A DNA stretch of 12,007 bases from Cyanothece sp. UBA12306 (GCA_003448685.1 DLXW01000070.1:1-12007), one strand, 5' to 3'; counted from the first letter of the stretch, positions 1 through 6,384 are shown. Translations and numbers: made by a program. The notes: generated from the sequence alone by a model not told the origin.

Positions 1-11
1 ATACAAAAGAT

Positions 12-37
12 AAAGCCGTCCTCTAAGGACGGGGTTT
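12..37. mobile_element. Hairpin resembling the end of an IS200/IS605-family element
   Basis: A perfect 7-bp stem (CCGTCCT at 16-22, AGGACGG at 26-32) with a 3-base loop is flanked by AAAG on the left and GGTTTC on the right. The outer AAA/TTT can also pair around a small bulge. Subterminal hairpins of the form GCC-CCGTCC...GGACGGGG-TTT are typical of IS200/IS605 elements and their TnpB-only relatives, which have no terminal inverted repeats. Only this edge is in the window, so no transposase gene is seen and the orientation is unknown. It could also simply be the terminator of an upstream gene, although the run of T after it is short. Confidence 0.4.
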
Positions 38-76
38 CTACCCAAATTTTCGATGAATTTATTCCTAAAAATTTCT

Positions 77-82
77 AGGAGA
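77..82 (+). promoter_or_regulatory. Ribosome binding site that sets the amylase start
   Basis: AGGAGA lies 9 bases before the ATG at 92. The in-frame ATG at 53 has no purine-rich sequence in front of it, so the ATG at 92 is preferred. Confidence 0.7.
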
Positions 83-91
83 TTGACTCCC

Positions 92-2728
92 ATGCCTGAT
101 CTGGTTGTACATTTTAAAAGACCGAGGGGATGGCAAAATACCATCAAGATCCATTATTGGGATACTACCCCCATCTCATCTTCCACTGACTGGCCAGGTG
201 TCTCTATGATAGAAGAAGGGGACGATTGGTATGGCTATCGCTTTGAAGGAATAGAAACAGCTAACCTCATTTTTAATGATGGCAGGGGACAACAAACTCC
301 AGACCTGAGACGAGATAAGGAAGGGTGGTTTTTTGATAATAATATCTGGTACGATCAAAACCCTCAACGGCCAGCAATTCCGGTAATTATAGCCCGTCCC
401 AAAGGAGGAATTTATACAACTTCCCAAAAGGTTATCTTAGAAAGCAGCAATAGTGGGGATACCATTTATTTTACCCTTGACGGAACTCAGCCCACCATAG
501 AATCCCAACGCTATACTAAACCCGTTAATATTGAGCAAACCTCTACTCTATTAACCTTTGCTGTCAATTGTGAAGGAGAAACAGGATGTATAGAATCTTT
601 TATTTATACCATTGATCCCAACGCAGACCTAGAACCTCCGAGCATTAGTCCTAATTTTGGCTCTAATACCTACACCAAGCCAATTTTAGAGTTTTTCACC
701 GTCAGCGATAACCATTCCAAACCCGTCACCGCTTACTATACCACCGACGGAACAGAACCCACTGTGCAATCAGAGGTTTATGTCGAAGGTAATGCCAGAA
801 ATGGGTTAAAGGGTAAACAATTGAGCATTGAGCAGACTAGCCAAATTCGCTTTTTAGTGATTGATGGGGCCGGTAATGAGACTCGTGAGAGTTTCTATTA
901 TAATATAGGCCAAGCAGGCAAACCAGGGGATTTTCGCTCAGAAACTATCTACTTTTTGTTACCCACCAGGTTTTATGATGGTGATCCGAGTAATAACTTT
1001 TTTTGCCGCGATCGCATCAAGTTTAACCCCGAAACCGGAGAACCAGAAGACCCCCATTGGCGTGGTGATTTCCGAGGATTAATCCAAAAACTAGACTATA
1101 TTAAAGATTTAGGGTTTACTGCCATTTGGATCACCCCTCCCATTGAAAATCGTAGCGGACTAGACTATCACGGCTATCATGGCTATGATTGGACAAAAAT
1201 TGACCCCAGACTCGAATCTCCCGATGCTACCTATCAAGATTTAATCAACGAAATTCACGCCAGAGGCCTGAAAATTATCCAAGATGTGGTAGTTAACCAT
1301 TCCTGTCAATATGGCATTCGGGGCAAAGTTTGGATCGATCATTTACCGATTAAATATTATGTCCCCCAAGGGTCCCAACAAGGACAGATCAATTATGGTC
1401 CCTATCAAGGGAATTTCGGCAACTATCAGCATCCTTTCCGCGAAGATAATGACAACCCCTTGGCTCCTGAATGGTTCCGAGAACGGCAAAATTGCGACCC
1501 TGAAGGCCTAGTTCCTTTAGTAGATCCTTTAACAGGAGAAACCGTCCCTAAACCTGGCTATAATCCTAATCGCTTTTTCGGCATCGATGCCAATACTCTT
1601 GATCCTCAATGGTATCATCAAGATGGTTTTATGGCCGGAGGTGACTGGGAAAGTGCATCTATACAAACTAAACATCTAGCCGGCGATACCATCGATCTTT
1701 ACACCGAAAAGCAAAACGTCAAAGAATACATTATCAATTCTATCAACCGTTATTTAGATATGGGGGTAGATGCCCTAAGAATTGATACAGTTAAGCACGT
1801 TGAACGGAATAATCTCTTAGAATATGTTAACGCGTGGAAAGCCTATAAACCAGGATTATTTGTTTTTGGGGAAAATTTAGTCAAAGGTTCGGGTTGGGGG
1901 GATCTTTTTGGGGATGACAATGCCCCCTCGTTTATTCGACCTTGGTGGTACACTCGGTTGGGAGATGATGTGAGAAATCCCAATTCTGGGGGAGACTCTG
2001 GCTTTTCGGTGTTGGATTTTTCCCTTTTCTCTACCTTCCGCGATAACGTCAGCAAAGGAAGTTATAGTGGCATTGGTGGTATTTTATCGAGAGATTGGGT
2101 TTATGGAGATGCTACCCAATTAGTGACGTTCCTACAAAATCATGATGTGGGTCCTGATAATGATTTTCGTTTTCGCTTCCGTGGTGATCAATGGATGGCT
2201 GCTGCAACCTACAATATGTTATGGACAATTCGCGGTATTCCCTGTTTGTATTATGGGGAAGAGGTCGAATTTATGAAGGGCGCTCCCCAGGATATTATGG
2301 GTAATGATGATACTTTAGATCAGACGGGACGGGCTTATTTTGGAGATTATCTCAGCGACGAGGCTATAAGCAAAACTCAAAGTCATCCCTTGTATCAGCA
2401 TCTCCAACGACTCAATTTGATTCGTCGCAGTATCCCTGCATTACAAAAAGCCCCCATGAGCGAGGTTAATGAATGGGGTAGTGGCATGAGTTTTATTCGA
2501 GATTACAACAACGGTGAAAGTTATGCCGTAGTTGGTTTAGCTATGGGAGGAGAACAAAATGTTACCATTGGCAATGTGCGTAATGGCCATTATGTCGATG
2601 CAGTTACGGGTCATACCATTGATGTTAATAGTGGTTCTATTTCCTTTTCGGTTCAGAGTAATTCTGCGGGAATTTATGTCCTCAATGGCCCCGGAAAAAT
2701 TGGCGATGATGGGGTTTATTTAAGATAA
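92..2728 (+). CDS. Multidomain GH13 alpha-amylase with starch-binding module
   Basis: Glycoside hydrolase family 13 enzyme expected to cut internal alpha-1,4 bonds of starch or glycogen. Numbered from the ATG at 92 (878 aa), residues about 1-92 look like a CBM26-type starch-binding domain (IHYWDTT, WPG, FNDGRGQQT). Two chitobiase-C-terminal-like beta-sandwiches follow at about 94-175 and 183-273, each with the hallmark YxTxDGTxPT (YFTLDGTQPT, YYTTDGTEPT). The TIM barrel spans about 284-750: region I DVVVNHS at 398-404, nucleophile D565 in ALRIDTVKH, acid/base E594 in FGEN, and transition-state D685 in QNHD, so all three catalytic residues are present. A C-terminal beta domain closes the protein. 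There is no signal peptide or membrane segment from either candidate start, so it is predicted cytoplasmic, where cyanobacterial glycogen would be the substrate. An in-frame ATG at 53 would add 13 residues but lacks a ribosome binding site. Exact product specificity cannot be read from the sequence. Confidence 0.93.
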   Translation: MPDLVVHFKRPRGWQNTIKIHYWDTTPISSSTDWPGVSMIEEGDDWYGYRFEGIETANLIFNDGRGQQTPDLRRDKEGWFFDNNIWYDQNPQRPAIPVIIARPKGGIYTTSQKVILESSNSGDTIYFTLDGTQPTIESQRYTKPVNIEQTSTLLTFAVNCEGETGCIESFIYTIDPNADLEPPSISPNFGSNTYTKPILEFFTVSDNHSKPVTAYYTTDGTEPTVQSEVYVEGNARNGLKGKQLSIEQTSQIRFLVIDGAGNETRESFYYNIGQAGKPGDFRSETIYFLLPTRFYDGDPSNNFFCRDRIKFNPETGEPEDPHWRGDFRGLIQKLDYIKDLGFTAIWITPPIENRSGLDYHGYHGYDWTKIDPRLESPDATYQDLINEIHARGLKIIQDVVVNHSCQYGIRGKVWIDHLPIKYYVPQGSQQGQINYGPYQGNFGNYQHPFREDNDNPLAPEWFRERQNCDPEGLVPLVDPLTGETVPKPGYNPNRFFGIDANTLDPQWYHQDGFMAGGDWESASIQTKHLAGDTIDLYTEKQNVKEYIINSINRYLDMGVDALRIDTVKHVERNNLLEYVNAWKAYKPGLFVFGENLVKGSGWGDLFGDDNAPSFIRPWWYTRLGDDVRNPNSGGDSGFSVLDFSLFSTFRDNVSKGSYSGIGGILSRDWVYGDATQLVTFLQNHDVGPDNDFRFRFRGDQWMAAATYNMLWTIRGIPCLYYGEEVEFMKGAPQDIMGNDDTLDQTGRAYFGDYLSDEAISKTQSHPLYQHLQRLNLIRRSIPALQKAPMSEVNEWGSGMSFIRDYNNGESYAVVGLAMGGEQNVTIGNVRNGHYVDAVTGHTIDVNSGSISFSVQSNSAGIYVLNGPGKIGDDGVYLR
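1008..1015. repeat. HIP1 octamer GCGATCGC
   Basis: Highly iterated palindrome typical of cyanobacterial genomes. Other copies are at 4125-4132, 4457-4464, 4775-4782 and 8537-8544. All five lie inside coding sequence, and three of them fall within 660 bases in the thioredoxin/acidic-tail gene pair. Confidence 0.9.
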
Positions 2729-2734
2729 TTAACC

Positions 2735-2763
2735 TTAACTGCGAGCCTAGAAAATGTTATGAT
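2735..2763 (+). promoter_or_regulatory. Predicted promoter of the pentapeptide-repeat gene
   Basis: A -35-like TTAACT (2735-2740), a 17-base spacer and a -10-like TATGAT (2758-2763) match the sigma-70 consensus at 4/6 and 5/6 positions. Transcription would begin near 2770, leaving a leader of about 20 bases. The amylase stop lies only a few bases upstream, and I see no terminator hairpin between the two genes, so read-through is also possible. Confidence 0.4.
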
Positions 2764-2790
2764 TTTAAGGGAATTTGCTCTCCGTCAACT

Positions 2791-3906
2791 ATGTCAGAAT
2801 TTCCTCCGACTCTTCATCTTTTAGCCTCCCATAACCCCTATCCTGAATGTGTTTCTCTCCAAGTAGAAACTCTTAGGAGTAAGTCGGTATCTGAGCAGTT
2901 AACTGTCCTGTTGCAGATACATTTCAATGAACAAGAAAAATCTCTCCTCAATGGTCATCTGAAATTTGCTTTAAAAGGAGGTCTACTATCATTAGAGATA
3001 GAGAATGGAGAGGTAGTATCTTTTGAGTCTTATCTAGAAGATTGGGGTAAGCTGCAAATTCAGTCCCCTGTGGGTGCTAGTTGGCAATTAACTGCCAAAC
3101 CTGGAACTTCCATCCTGAAAACCGGCAATGTTTCCCTCCCTCTAGCTATTATCCAACCTAAATCCGATCCTTTATCCCTCAAAGTAATTCTCAAGGTAAC
3201 ACCTCAAGATCTTTGTATTACCCAAGCAGAAGGGTTATGGCGGCATGATATTCACCCCAATCAACACGGCATATTAGAAAGGGTCTTAGCTCGATTTTTA
3301 CACAAAACTCGTTTATCGTCTCACCTGTGTTATTTGGCGTTAACTACAGCGACATCAGAGCATTCGGCAACAGCAGAACAACATTTTACAGAGGAAATTG
3401 ACTCCCATGAGTTGGCACAACTCCATCAACTCCTTGAACACCTGTATGAGTTGAATAGTCATGATTTTAGGAAATTGAGCGAATTAGCCAATTTAAACCC
3501 CTTAACAGACTTGGCAGGGGGGAATTTTGTGGCTACTGAGTTGAGTGGAGTGGAGTTAAGTGGGGCGAATCTTGATCGGAGCAATTTTCGGGGGGCAAAT
3601 TTGACTGATGCTGATTTAAGCGAGGCAGTGCTAAATTATGGTAAATTCAATGGTGCGGATTTGAGTGGTGCTTATTTAGGTAATGCTCAATTAGTCCAAG
3701 CGGATTTTCATCGTGCAAGTTTAGCTGTGGCTAATTTGATCGGGGCTAATTTAACGGAAGCTAATTTAGTTGAAGCTAATTTAATTGAGGCTAATTTGAG
3801 CGGTGCTAAGGTTACAGGGGCAAAATTTGGCAATAATCCAGGTATAACACCAGAAATACAGCAAGATTTAAGGGAAAGGGGGGCGATTTTTGTTGATGTT
3901 AAATAA
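2791..3906 (+). CDS. Pentapeptide-repeat protein with unrecognised N-terminal domain
   Basis: A 371-aa protein in three parts. Residues 1 to about 185 are a beta-rich region of alternating hydrophobic strands that I do not recognise. Residues about 195-240 are helical. Residues about 241-350 hold some 22 consecutive pentapeptides of the A(D/N)Lxx type (for example LSGAN, FRGAN, LTEAN, LVEAN, LIEAN), ending in a capping segment GITPEIQQDL. Such repeats fold as a right-handed square beta-helix of four pentapeptides per turn, so about five and a half turns are expected. The family is very common in cyanobacteria and mostly of unknown function. No signal peptide or membrane helix is visible, so it should be soluble and cytoplasmic. 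The ATG at 2791 has only a weak AAGG about 20 bases upstream, so initiation is not strongly marked. The gene converges on the minus-strand pair at 3933-4836. Confidence 0.88.
   Translation: MSEFPPTLHLLASHNPYPECVSLQVETLRSKSVSEQLTVLLQIHFNEQEKSLLNGHLKFALKGGLLSLEIENGEVVSFESYLEDWGKLQIQSPVGASWQLTAKPGTSILKTGNVSLPLAIIQPKSDPLSLKVILKVTPQDLCITQAEGLWRHDIHPNQHGILERVLARFLHKTRLSSHLCYLALTTATSEHSATAEQHFTEEIDSHELAQLHQLLEHLYELNSHDFRKLSELANLNPLTDLAGGNFVATELSGVELSGANLDRSNFRGANLTDADLSEAVLNYGKFNGADLSGAYLGNAQLVQADFHRASLAVANLIGANLTEANLVEANLIEANLSGAKVTGAKFGNNPGITPEIQQDLRERGAIFVDVK
3511..3840 (+). repeat. 15-base tandem coding repeats of the pentapeptide array
   Basis: The pentapeptide array is visible at DNA level as a 15-base periodicity. 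It is clearest at 3738-3803, where GCTAATTTA/GCTAATTTG recurs every 15 bases. This near-identity suggests recent unit duplication at the C-terminal end of the array compared with the more diverged units upstream. Confidence 0.75.
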
Positions 3907-3932
3907 GCGAACTCCCTCAAATCATAGTTGAA

Positions 3933-4262
3933 CTAGATCCAATCTTCGTCCTCATCATCATCGAATATTTCTCCCTCTCCTTGTGCATTTGTAGCATTAA
4001 CTTCACTTTCAGGAGACACAGTTGGAGTAATAACGTCGGGTTCGGGTAATAATTCCCCAGGAGATTGACTGTCAATGGTAGTTACTATGACTTCAGAAGC
4101 AGGGAGTCCAAAAATATTACCATTGCGATCGCAAACTGTCACCATCAAGGGCAATAAATTCTTCAGGAAACGAGGGGACAACAAACTAGGATCAATATTA
4201 GTTCCTGTCCCCACTAAGGCATAATAATTGCCCGTATTGTTATGTTTGACTATAATCGCCAT
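3933..4262 (-). CDS. Small conserved-looking protein of unknown function, acidic C-terminus
   Basis: 109 aa starting at the ATG at 4262; extending to the in-frame TTG at 4271 adds three residues and is less likely. Residues about 1-65 look like a compact domain (MAIIVKHNNTGNYYALVG, then a hydrophobic stretch and CDRNGNIFGLP). Residues about 68-95 are rich in Pro, Glu, Ser and Thr and look disordered. The last ten residues are FDDDEDEDWI, almost all acidic but ending in Trp-Ile. I do not recognise a family. The gene begins 16 bases after the stop of the thioredoxin gene on the same strand, so the two are probably co-transcribed. No signal peptide or membrane segment is seen. The acidic, Trp-ended tail could be a docking element, which is inference only. 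Confidence 0.7.
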   Translation of the reverse strand: MAIIVKHNNTGNYYALVGTGTNIDPSLLSPRFLKNLLPLMVTVCDRNGNIFGLPASEVIVTTIDSQSPGELLPEPDVITPTVSPESEVNATNAQGEGEIFDDDEDEDWI

Positions 4263-4278
4263 TTTAATCAACCCATTT

Positions 4279-4836
4279 TTAATTTACCTGTGCGCCATGG
4301 CTACGGGGATCGGTTTGACTCGGTTGAGAAATTTTAATCGAATCGTCAAGCTCGGAAGTTTTCCCTGTAGCATAAGCATAAGGAAGGGTTTGATCAGCAA
4401 TTAAAGCATCTAGGTTAGCTTCCATCACCGATGATGGTTGTTCTCCAATGGCTTCGGCGATCGCTACTCCTGCTGGGTTGCTAAAAACAAAGTGAGGAAT
4501 ACCATCCACCCGATAACGTAAGATTTCGGGTAACCATTTGCCATTATCCACATTGAGCATGACAAAGTTAACTGAATCAGCGTATTTTTGTTTTATTTGA
4601 GCTAGTTCTGGAGCCATGGCTTGACAACTCGAACACCAGTTAGCATAAAATTCCGTTAAAGTCGGTTTACCATTGTCTAAAGCCACTTCTAAAGGAAGAG
4701 ATTGTTCAGCTTGTGCTTCTAAAGATACGGAACTTGCTTGAGTTTGAAACCCGAAAAAGATTGCCGTACTCAGAGCGATCGCTGTTAGGGCTATTAACAG
4801 ATTTCTCAGACGATTTTGGTTATTTACTTCAGACAT
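4279..4836 (-). CDS. txlA: Membrane-anchored thioredoxin-like protein, TxlA/HCF164 type
   Basis: 185 aa. An N-terminal hydrophobic helix at about residues 11-31 should anchor the protein in the thylakoid or plasma membrane with the thioredoxin domain (about 45-150) on the lumenal or periplasmic side. The redox motif is W67-C68-S-S-C71, preceded by EFYANW as in thioredoxins. The cis-proline before the substrate groove is P114 in GIPHF. A Ser/Asp-rich tail of about 30 residues follows the fold. In plants HCF164, and in cyanobacteria TxlA, pass reducing equivalents across the thylakoid membrane and are linked to cytochrome b6f and cytochrome maturation. The symbol is assigned from anchor, motif and length, not from an alignment. 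The gene is divergent from acsF and lies directly upstream of the small acidic-tail gene. No strong Shine-Dalgarno sequence precedes its ATG. Confidence 0.85.
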   Translation of the reverse strand: MSEVNNQNRLRNLLIALTAIALSTAIFFGFQTQASSVSLEAQAEQSLPLEVALDNGKPTLTEFYANWCSSCQAMAPELAQIKQKYADSVNFVMLNVDNGKWLPEILRYRVDGIPHFVFSNPAGVAIAEAIGEQPSSVMEANLDALIADQTLPYAYATGKTSELDDSIKISQPSQTDPRSHGAQVN

Positions 4837-4965
4837 AGCGAGAAAAAGCTCTTGGTTCAGTTCTCAATAGGTATTTGACCACATTTCAAGATAACAATTT
4901 AAGAGCCAGAGCGTCAATGTGTAACAGTTTGCAAATACCCCCTAGCCAAAAAGGTACTTCAGGCT

Positions 4966-4981
4966 TTATATTGTAATATAA
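4966..4981. promoter_or_regulatory. Perfect inverted repeat TTATATT-GT-AATATAA upstream of acsF
   Basis: Two perfect 7-base arms separated by two bases, 25-40 bases before the acsF start. Its symmetry and its overlap with the putative -35 make it a candidate operator for a dimeric regulator. In AT-rich DNA such a palindrome can also occur by chance. Confidence 0.35.
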
Positions 4982-4998
4982 CCATCCAGTTATATAAG
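4971..4998 (+). promoter_or_regulatory. Possible acsF promoter
   Basis: TTGTAA (4971-4976), a 16-base spacer and TATAAG (4993-4998) match the sigma-70 consensus at 4/6 and 5/6 positions. Transcription would start about 7 bases later, essentially at the ATG at 5006. That would give a leaderless or nearly leaderless mRNA, consistent with the absence of a visible ribosome binding site. Confidence 0.3.
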
Positions 4999-5005
4999 CA
5001 TAATC

Positions 5006-6085
5006 ATGGTTAATACCTTAGACAAAGCGGCTTCATCACAAGTTAAAGAAGGAACCAAAGCACCTAGCAAGGAAACCCTCCTCACTCCCCGTTTCTATAT
5101 TACGGACTTTGAAACTGCTGCGAACCTCTCCTTGACGGAACAAGAGACAGAATTACAAGCGATGTTGACGGAGATGAGAAATGACTACAACCGTCACCAT
5201 TTTGTTCGTGATGAAGACTTTAAAACAGGATGTTGGGATGATTTAGACGAAACTACTAAAGAAGGATTTATTGAATATCTTGAACGTTCTTGTATCTCAG
5301 AATTTTCAGGATTCCTACTTTTTAAAGAGCTTTCTCGCAAAACCAAAAACCGCAATCCCATTCTATCAGAAATGTTCCATTTAATGGCCAGGGATGAGGC
5401 GCGTCATGCGGGATTTTTGAACAAAGCAATGGCAGACTTTAACCTATCCCTTGATTTAGGAAAAGTCACTAAAACCCGTACCTATACTTTCTTTCCTTTA
5501 GAGTGGGTAATTTATACGGTTTATCTCTCAGAAAAAATTGGTTATTGGCGTTATATTATTATTTTCCGCCACTTAGAAAAGCATCCTGAAAAACAGTTTT
5601 ATCCTATCTTCAAAAAATTTGAAAACTGGTGTCAGGATGAAAATCGTCATGGGGATATTTTCACAGCATTATTGCGTTCCCAACCCAAACTATGGAACAC
5701 TTGGCAGTCAAGATTATGGAGTCGCTTTTTCCTCTTATCAGTATTTGCCACCCATACTTTAACGGTACACGAAAGAGCTAGTTTTTACGAATCTTTAGGT
5801 TTAAATGCAACAGAATTTGATCAAGAAGTTATCCGTAAAACCAACGAAACATCAGCCAGAGCCTTTCCTAGTGTTTTAGACGTGGATCATCCTGAATTTT
5901 ATCCCCGTTTACAACGGTGTTCTCAACGTAATTTGAAAATGAAAGCAATTGGGGAAAGTGATGCACCTAAAATTGTTAAAACATTGAAAAAACTACCGTT
6001 AATAGCGGGTATAGTTGGAGATTTGTTGCGGATTTATTTACTTAAACCCATTGATGCTGAAGCTTTACGGGGAACAGTTCGCTAA
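5006..6085 (+). CDS. acsF: Mg-protoporphyrin IX monomethyl ester oxidative cyclase (AcsF)
   Basis: 359 aa, the usual length for the family. The enzyme uses O2 to close the isocyclic ring E of Mg-protoporphyrin IX 13-monomethyl ester, giving 3,8-divinyl protochlorophyllide, and acts at membranes together with small partner subunits such as Ycf54. It is a non-haem diiron protein. Carboxylate/histidine ligand motifs are visible at E99 (SEFSGF), E131-A-R-H134 (RDEARHAGF), E166 (FFPLEW) and E212-N-R-H215 (DENRHGD). The conserved LTPRFY and NRHHFVRD segments support the call. It stands alone on the + strand, without the haem oxygenase or hemN-like neighbours that accompany the low-oxygen paralogue in some cyanobacteria, which weakly favours the constitutive aerobic form. 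No Shine-Dalgarno sequence is visible. A stem-loop at 6114-6149 follows the stop codon. Confidence 0.93.
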   Translation: MVNTLDKAASSQVKEGTKAPSKETLLTPRFYITDFETAANLSLTEQETELQAMLTEMRNDYNRHHFVRDEDFKTGCWDDLDETTKEGFIEYLERSCISEFSGFLLFKELSRKTKNRNPILSEMFHLMARDEARHAGFLNKAMADFNLSLDLGKVTKTRTYTFFPLEWVIYTVYLSEKIGYWRYIIIFRHLEKHPEKQFYPIFKKFENWCQDENRHGDIFTALLRSQPKLWNTWQSRLWSRFFLLSVFATHTLTVHERASFYESLGLNATEFDQEVIRKTNETSARAFPSVLDVDHPEFYPRLQRCSQRNLKMKAIGESDAPKIVKTLKKLPLIAGIVGDLLRIYLLKPIDAEALRGTVR

Positions 6086-6113
6086 GAAACTATTGATCAG
6101 ATATTATAGAAAT

Positions 6114-6149
6114 AAACGAAGTATTTCTGTAGAAAGAGATACTTCGTTT
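6114..6149 (+). terminator. Stem-loop downstream of acsF, probable terminator
   Basis: Perfect 11-bp arms AAACGAAGTAT (6114-6124) and ATACTTCGTTT (6139-6149), with further pairing possible inside the 14-base loop. It starts 28 bases after the acsF stop. The T-run is short (GTTTGCTCT), so termination may be inefficient, or the hairpin may act as an mRNA-stabilising 3' end. Confidence 0.6.
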
Positions 6150-6161
6150 GCTCTATCTGTA

Positions 6162-6205
6162 AATAATTTACTTGTTTTTGCGTTTATAGGGAAAAGTAAA
6201 TTATT
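6162..6205. repeat. 12-bp perfect inverted repeat
   Basis: Arms AATAATTTACTT (6162-6173) and AAGTAAATTATT (6194-6205) enclose a 20-base loop. It sits directly behind the acsF stem-loop, and its role is unknown. It may be a second, leftward or bidirectional terminator, or the remnant of a small inserted element. Confidence 0.6.
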
Positions 6206-6214
6206 AAGGTAATT

Positions 6215-6248
6215 GTAGGTTGTGTTAGCGTAGCGTAACGCACCCTAC
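6215..6248. repeat. Dispersed cyanobacterial palindrome (REP-like)
   Basis: A 34-base imperfect palindrome. Arms of 13 bases (6215-6227 and 6236-6248) pair with one mismatch and one G-U pair around a GCGTAGCG centre. The right half, TAACGCACCCTAC, is the familiar end of a short palindromic sequence scattered through intergenic regions of many cyanobacterial genomes. The imperfect left arm suggests decay after insertion. No other copy lies in this window. Confidence 0.65.
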
Positions 6249-6361
6249 TTAATGTTTTGTTGACAAACAGTCTGTGAGCACCGGATTTGCTATAAGAAGA
6301 TATTATTGAAAGTTAATTAAACTATTTATTTATTATTTGAAAGGGCAAAACCTTAAAGTCC

Positions 6362-6380
6362 TAATTTACAATATAAATTA
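6362..6380. promoter_or_regulatory. Small palindrome just before panD
   Basis: TAATTTA (6362-6368) and TAAATTA (6374-6380) are perfect inverted arms around CAATA, ending 4 bases before the panD ATG. As RNA it would form a weak AU stem occupying the place of a ribosome binding site, and none is otherwise visible. Alternatively TACAAT at 6367-6372 is a -10 element for a very short leader. Confidence 0.25.
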
Positions 6381-6384
6381 AATT

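Larger units (their letters stand above)
4837..5005. promoter_or_regulatory. Divergent promoter region between the thioredoxin gene and acsF
   Basis: 169 bases carrying the control signals of both divergent genes. It holds a perfect AT-rich inverted repeat at 4966-4981 and a possible acsF promoter at 4971-4998. I see no strong -35/-10 pair toward the thioredoxin gene, no open reading frame and no RNA gene. Confidence 0.6.
6086..6384. other. Non-coding stretch between acsF and panD
   Basis: About 300 bases with no credible gene: the reading frame that crosses its left part overlaps acsF and has no family features. It contains three separate stem-loops (6114-6149, 6162-6205, 6215-6248), then AT-rich sequence before panD with a small palindrome at 6362-6380. 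TTGACA at 6260-6265 has no -10 at the right spacing, so I cannot place the panD promoter. Confidence 0.7.

Noticed and set aside
53..91. Start of the amylase at the ATG at 53.
   Set aside because: No ribosome binding site precedes it, whereas AGGAGA is well placed before the ATG at 92, and the CBM-like domain begins there.
1311..2055. Open frames inside the amylase gene on both strands.
   Set aside because: They are shadows of the catalytic domain, which is continuous and intact in its own frame.
77..3409. The 13 bases ATTGACTCCCATG occur both at the amylase start (about 83-94) and inside the pentapeptide gene (about 3396-3408).
   Set aside because: The second copy is in the middle of a continuous coding frame with no boundary nearby; chance similarity is the simplest reading.
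3511..3840. Short regular repeats as a possible CRISPR-like array.
   Set aside because: The 15-base units are back to back, in frame and encode pentapeptides; there are no unique spacers.
3708..3920. Minus-strand open frame rich in KLAxxKLA repeats opposite the pentapeptide array.
   Set aside because: It is the mirror image of the 15-base coding repeats and has no independent support.
6015..6212. Open frame on the + strand across the acsF end.
   Set aside because: It overlaps the acsF C-terminus in another frame, crosses the terminator hairpin and has no ribosome binding site or family features.
6260..6296. TTGACA (6260-6265) and TATAAG (6291-6296) as the panD promoter.
   Set aside because: The spacer is 25 bases, too long for a sigma-70 promoter.
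4966..6376. The 11-mer TTACAATATAA upstream of panD (6366-6376) matches the reverse complement of 4966-4976 upstream of acsF, suggesting a shared operator.
   Set aside because: In AT-rich intergenic DNA such a match is expected often enough by chance, and no regulator logic links the two genes.
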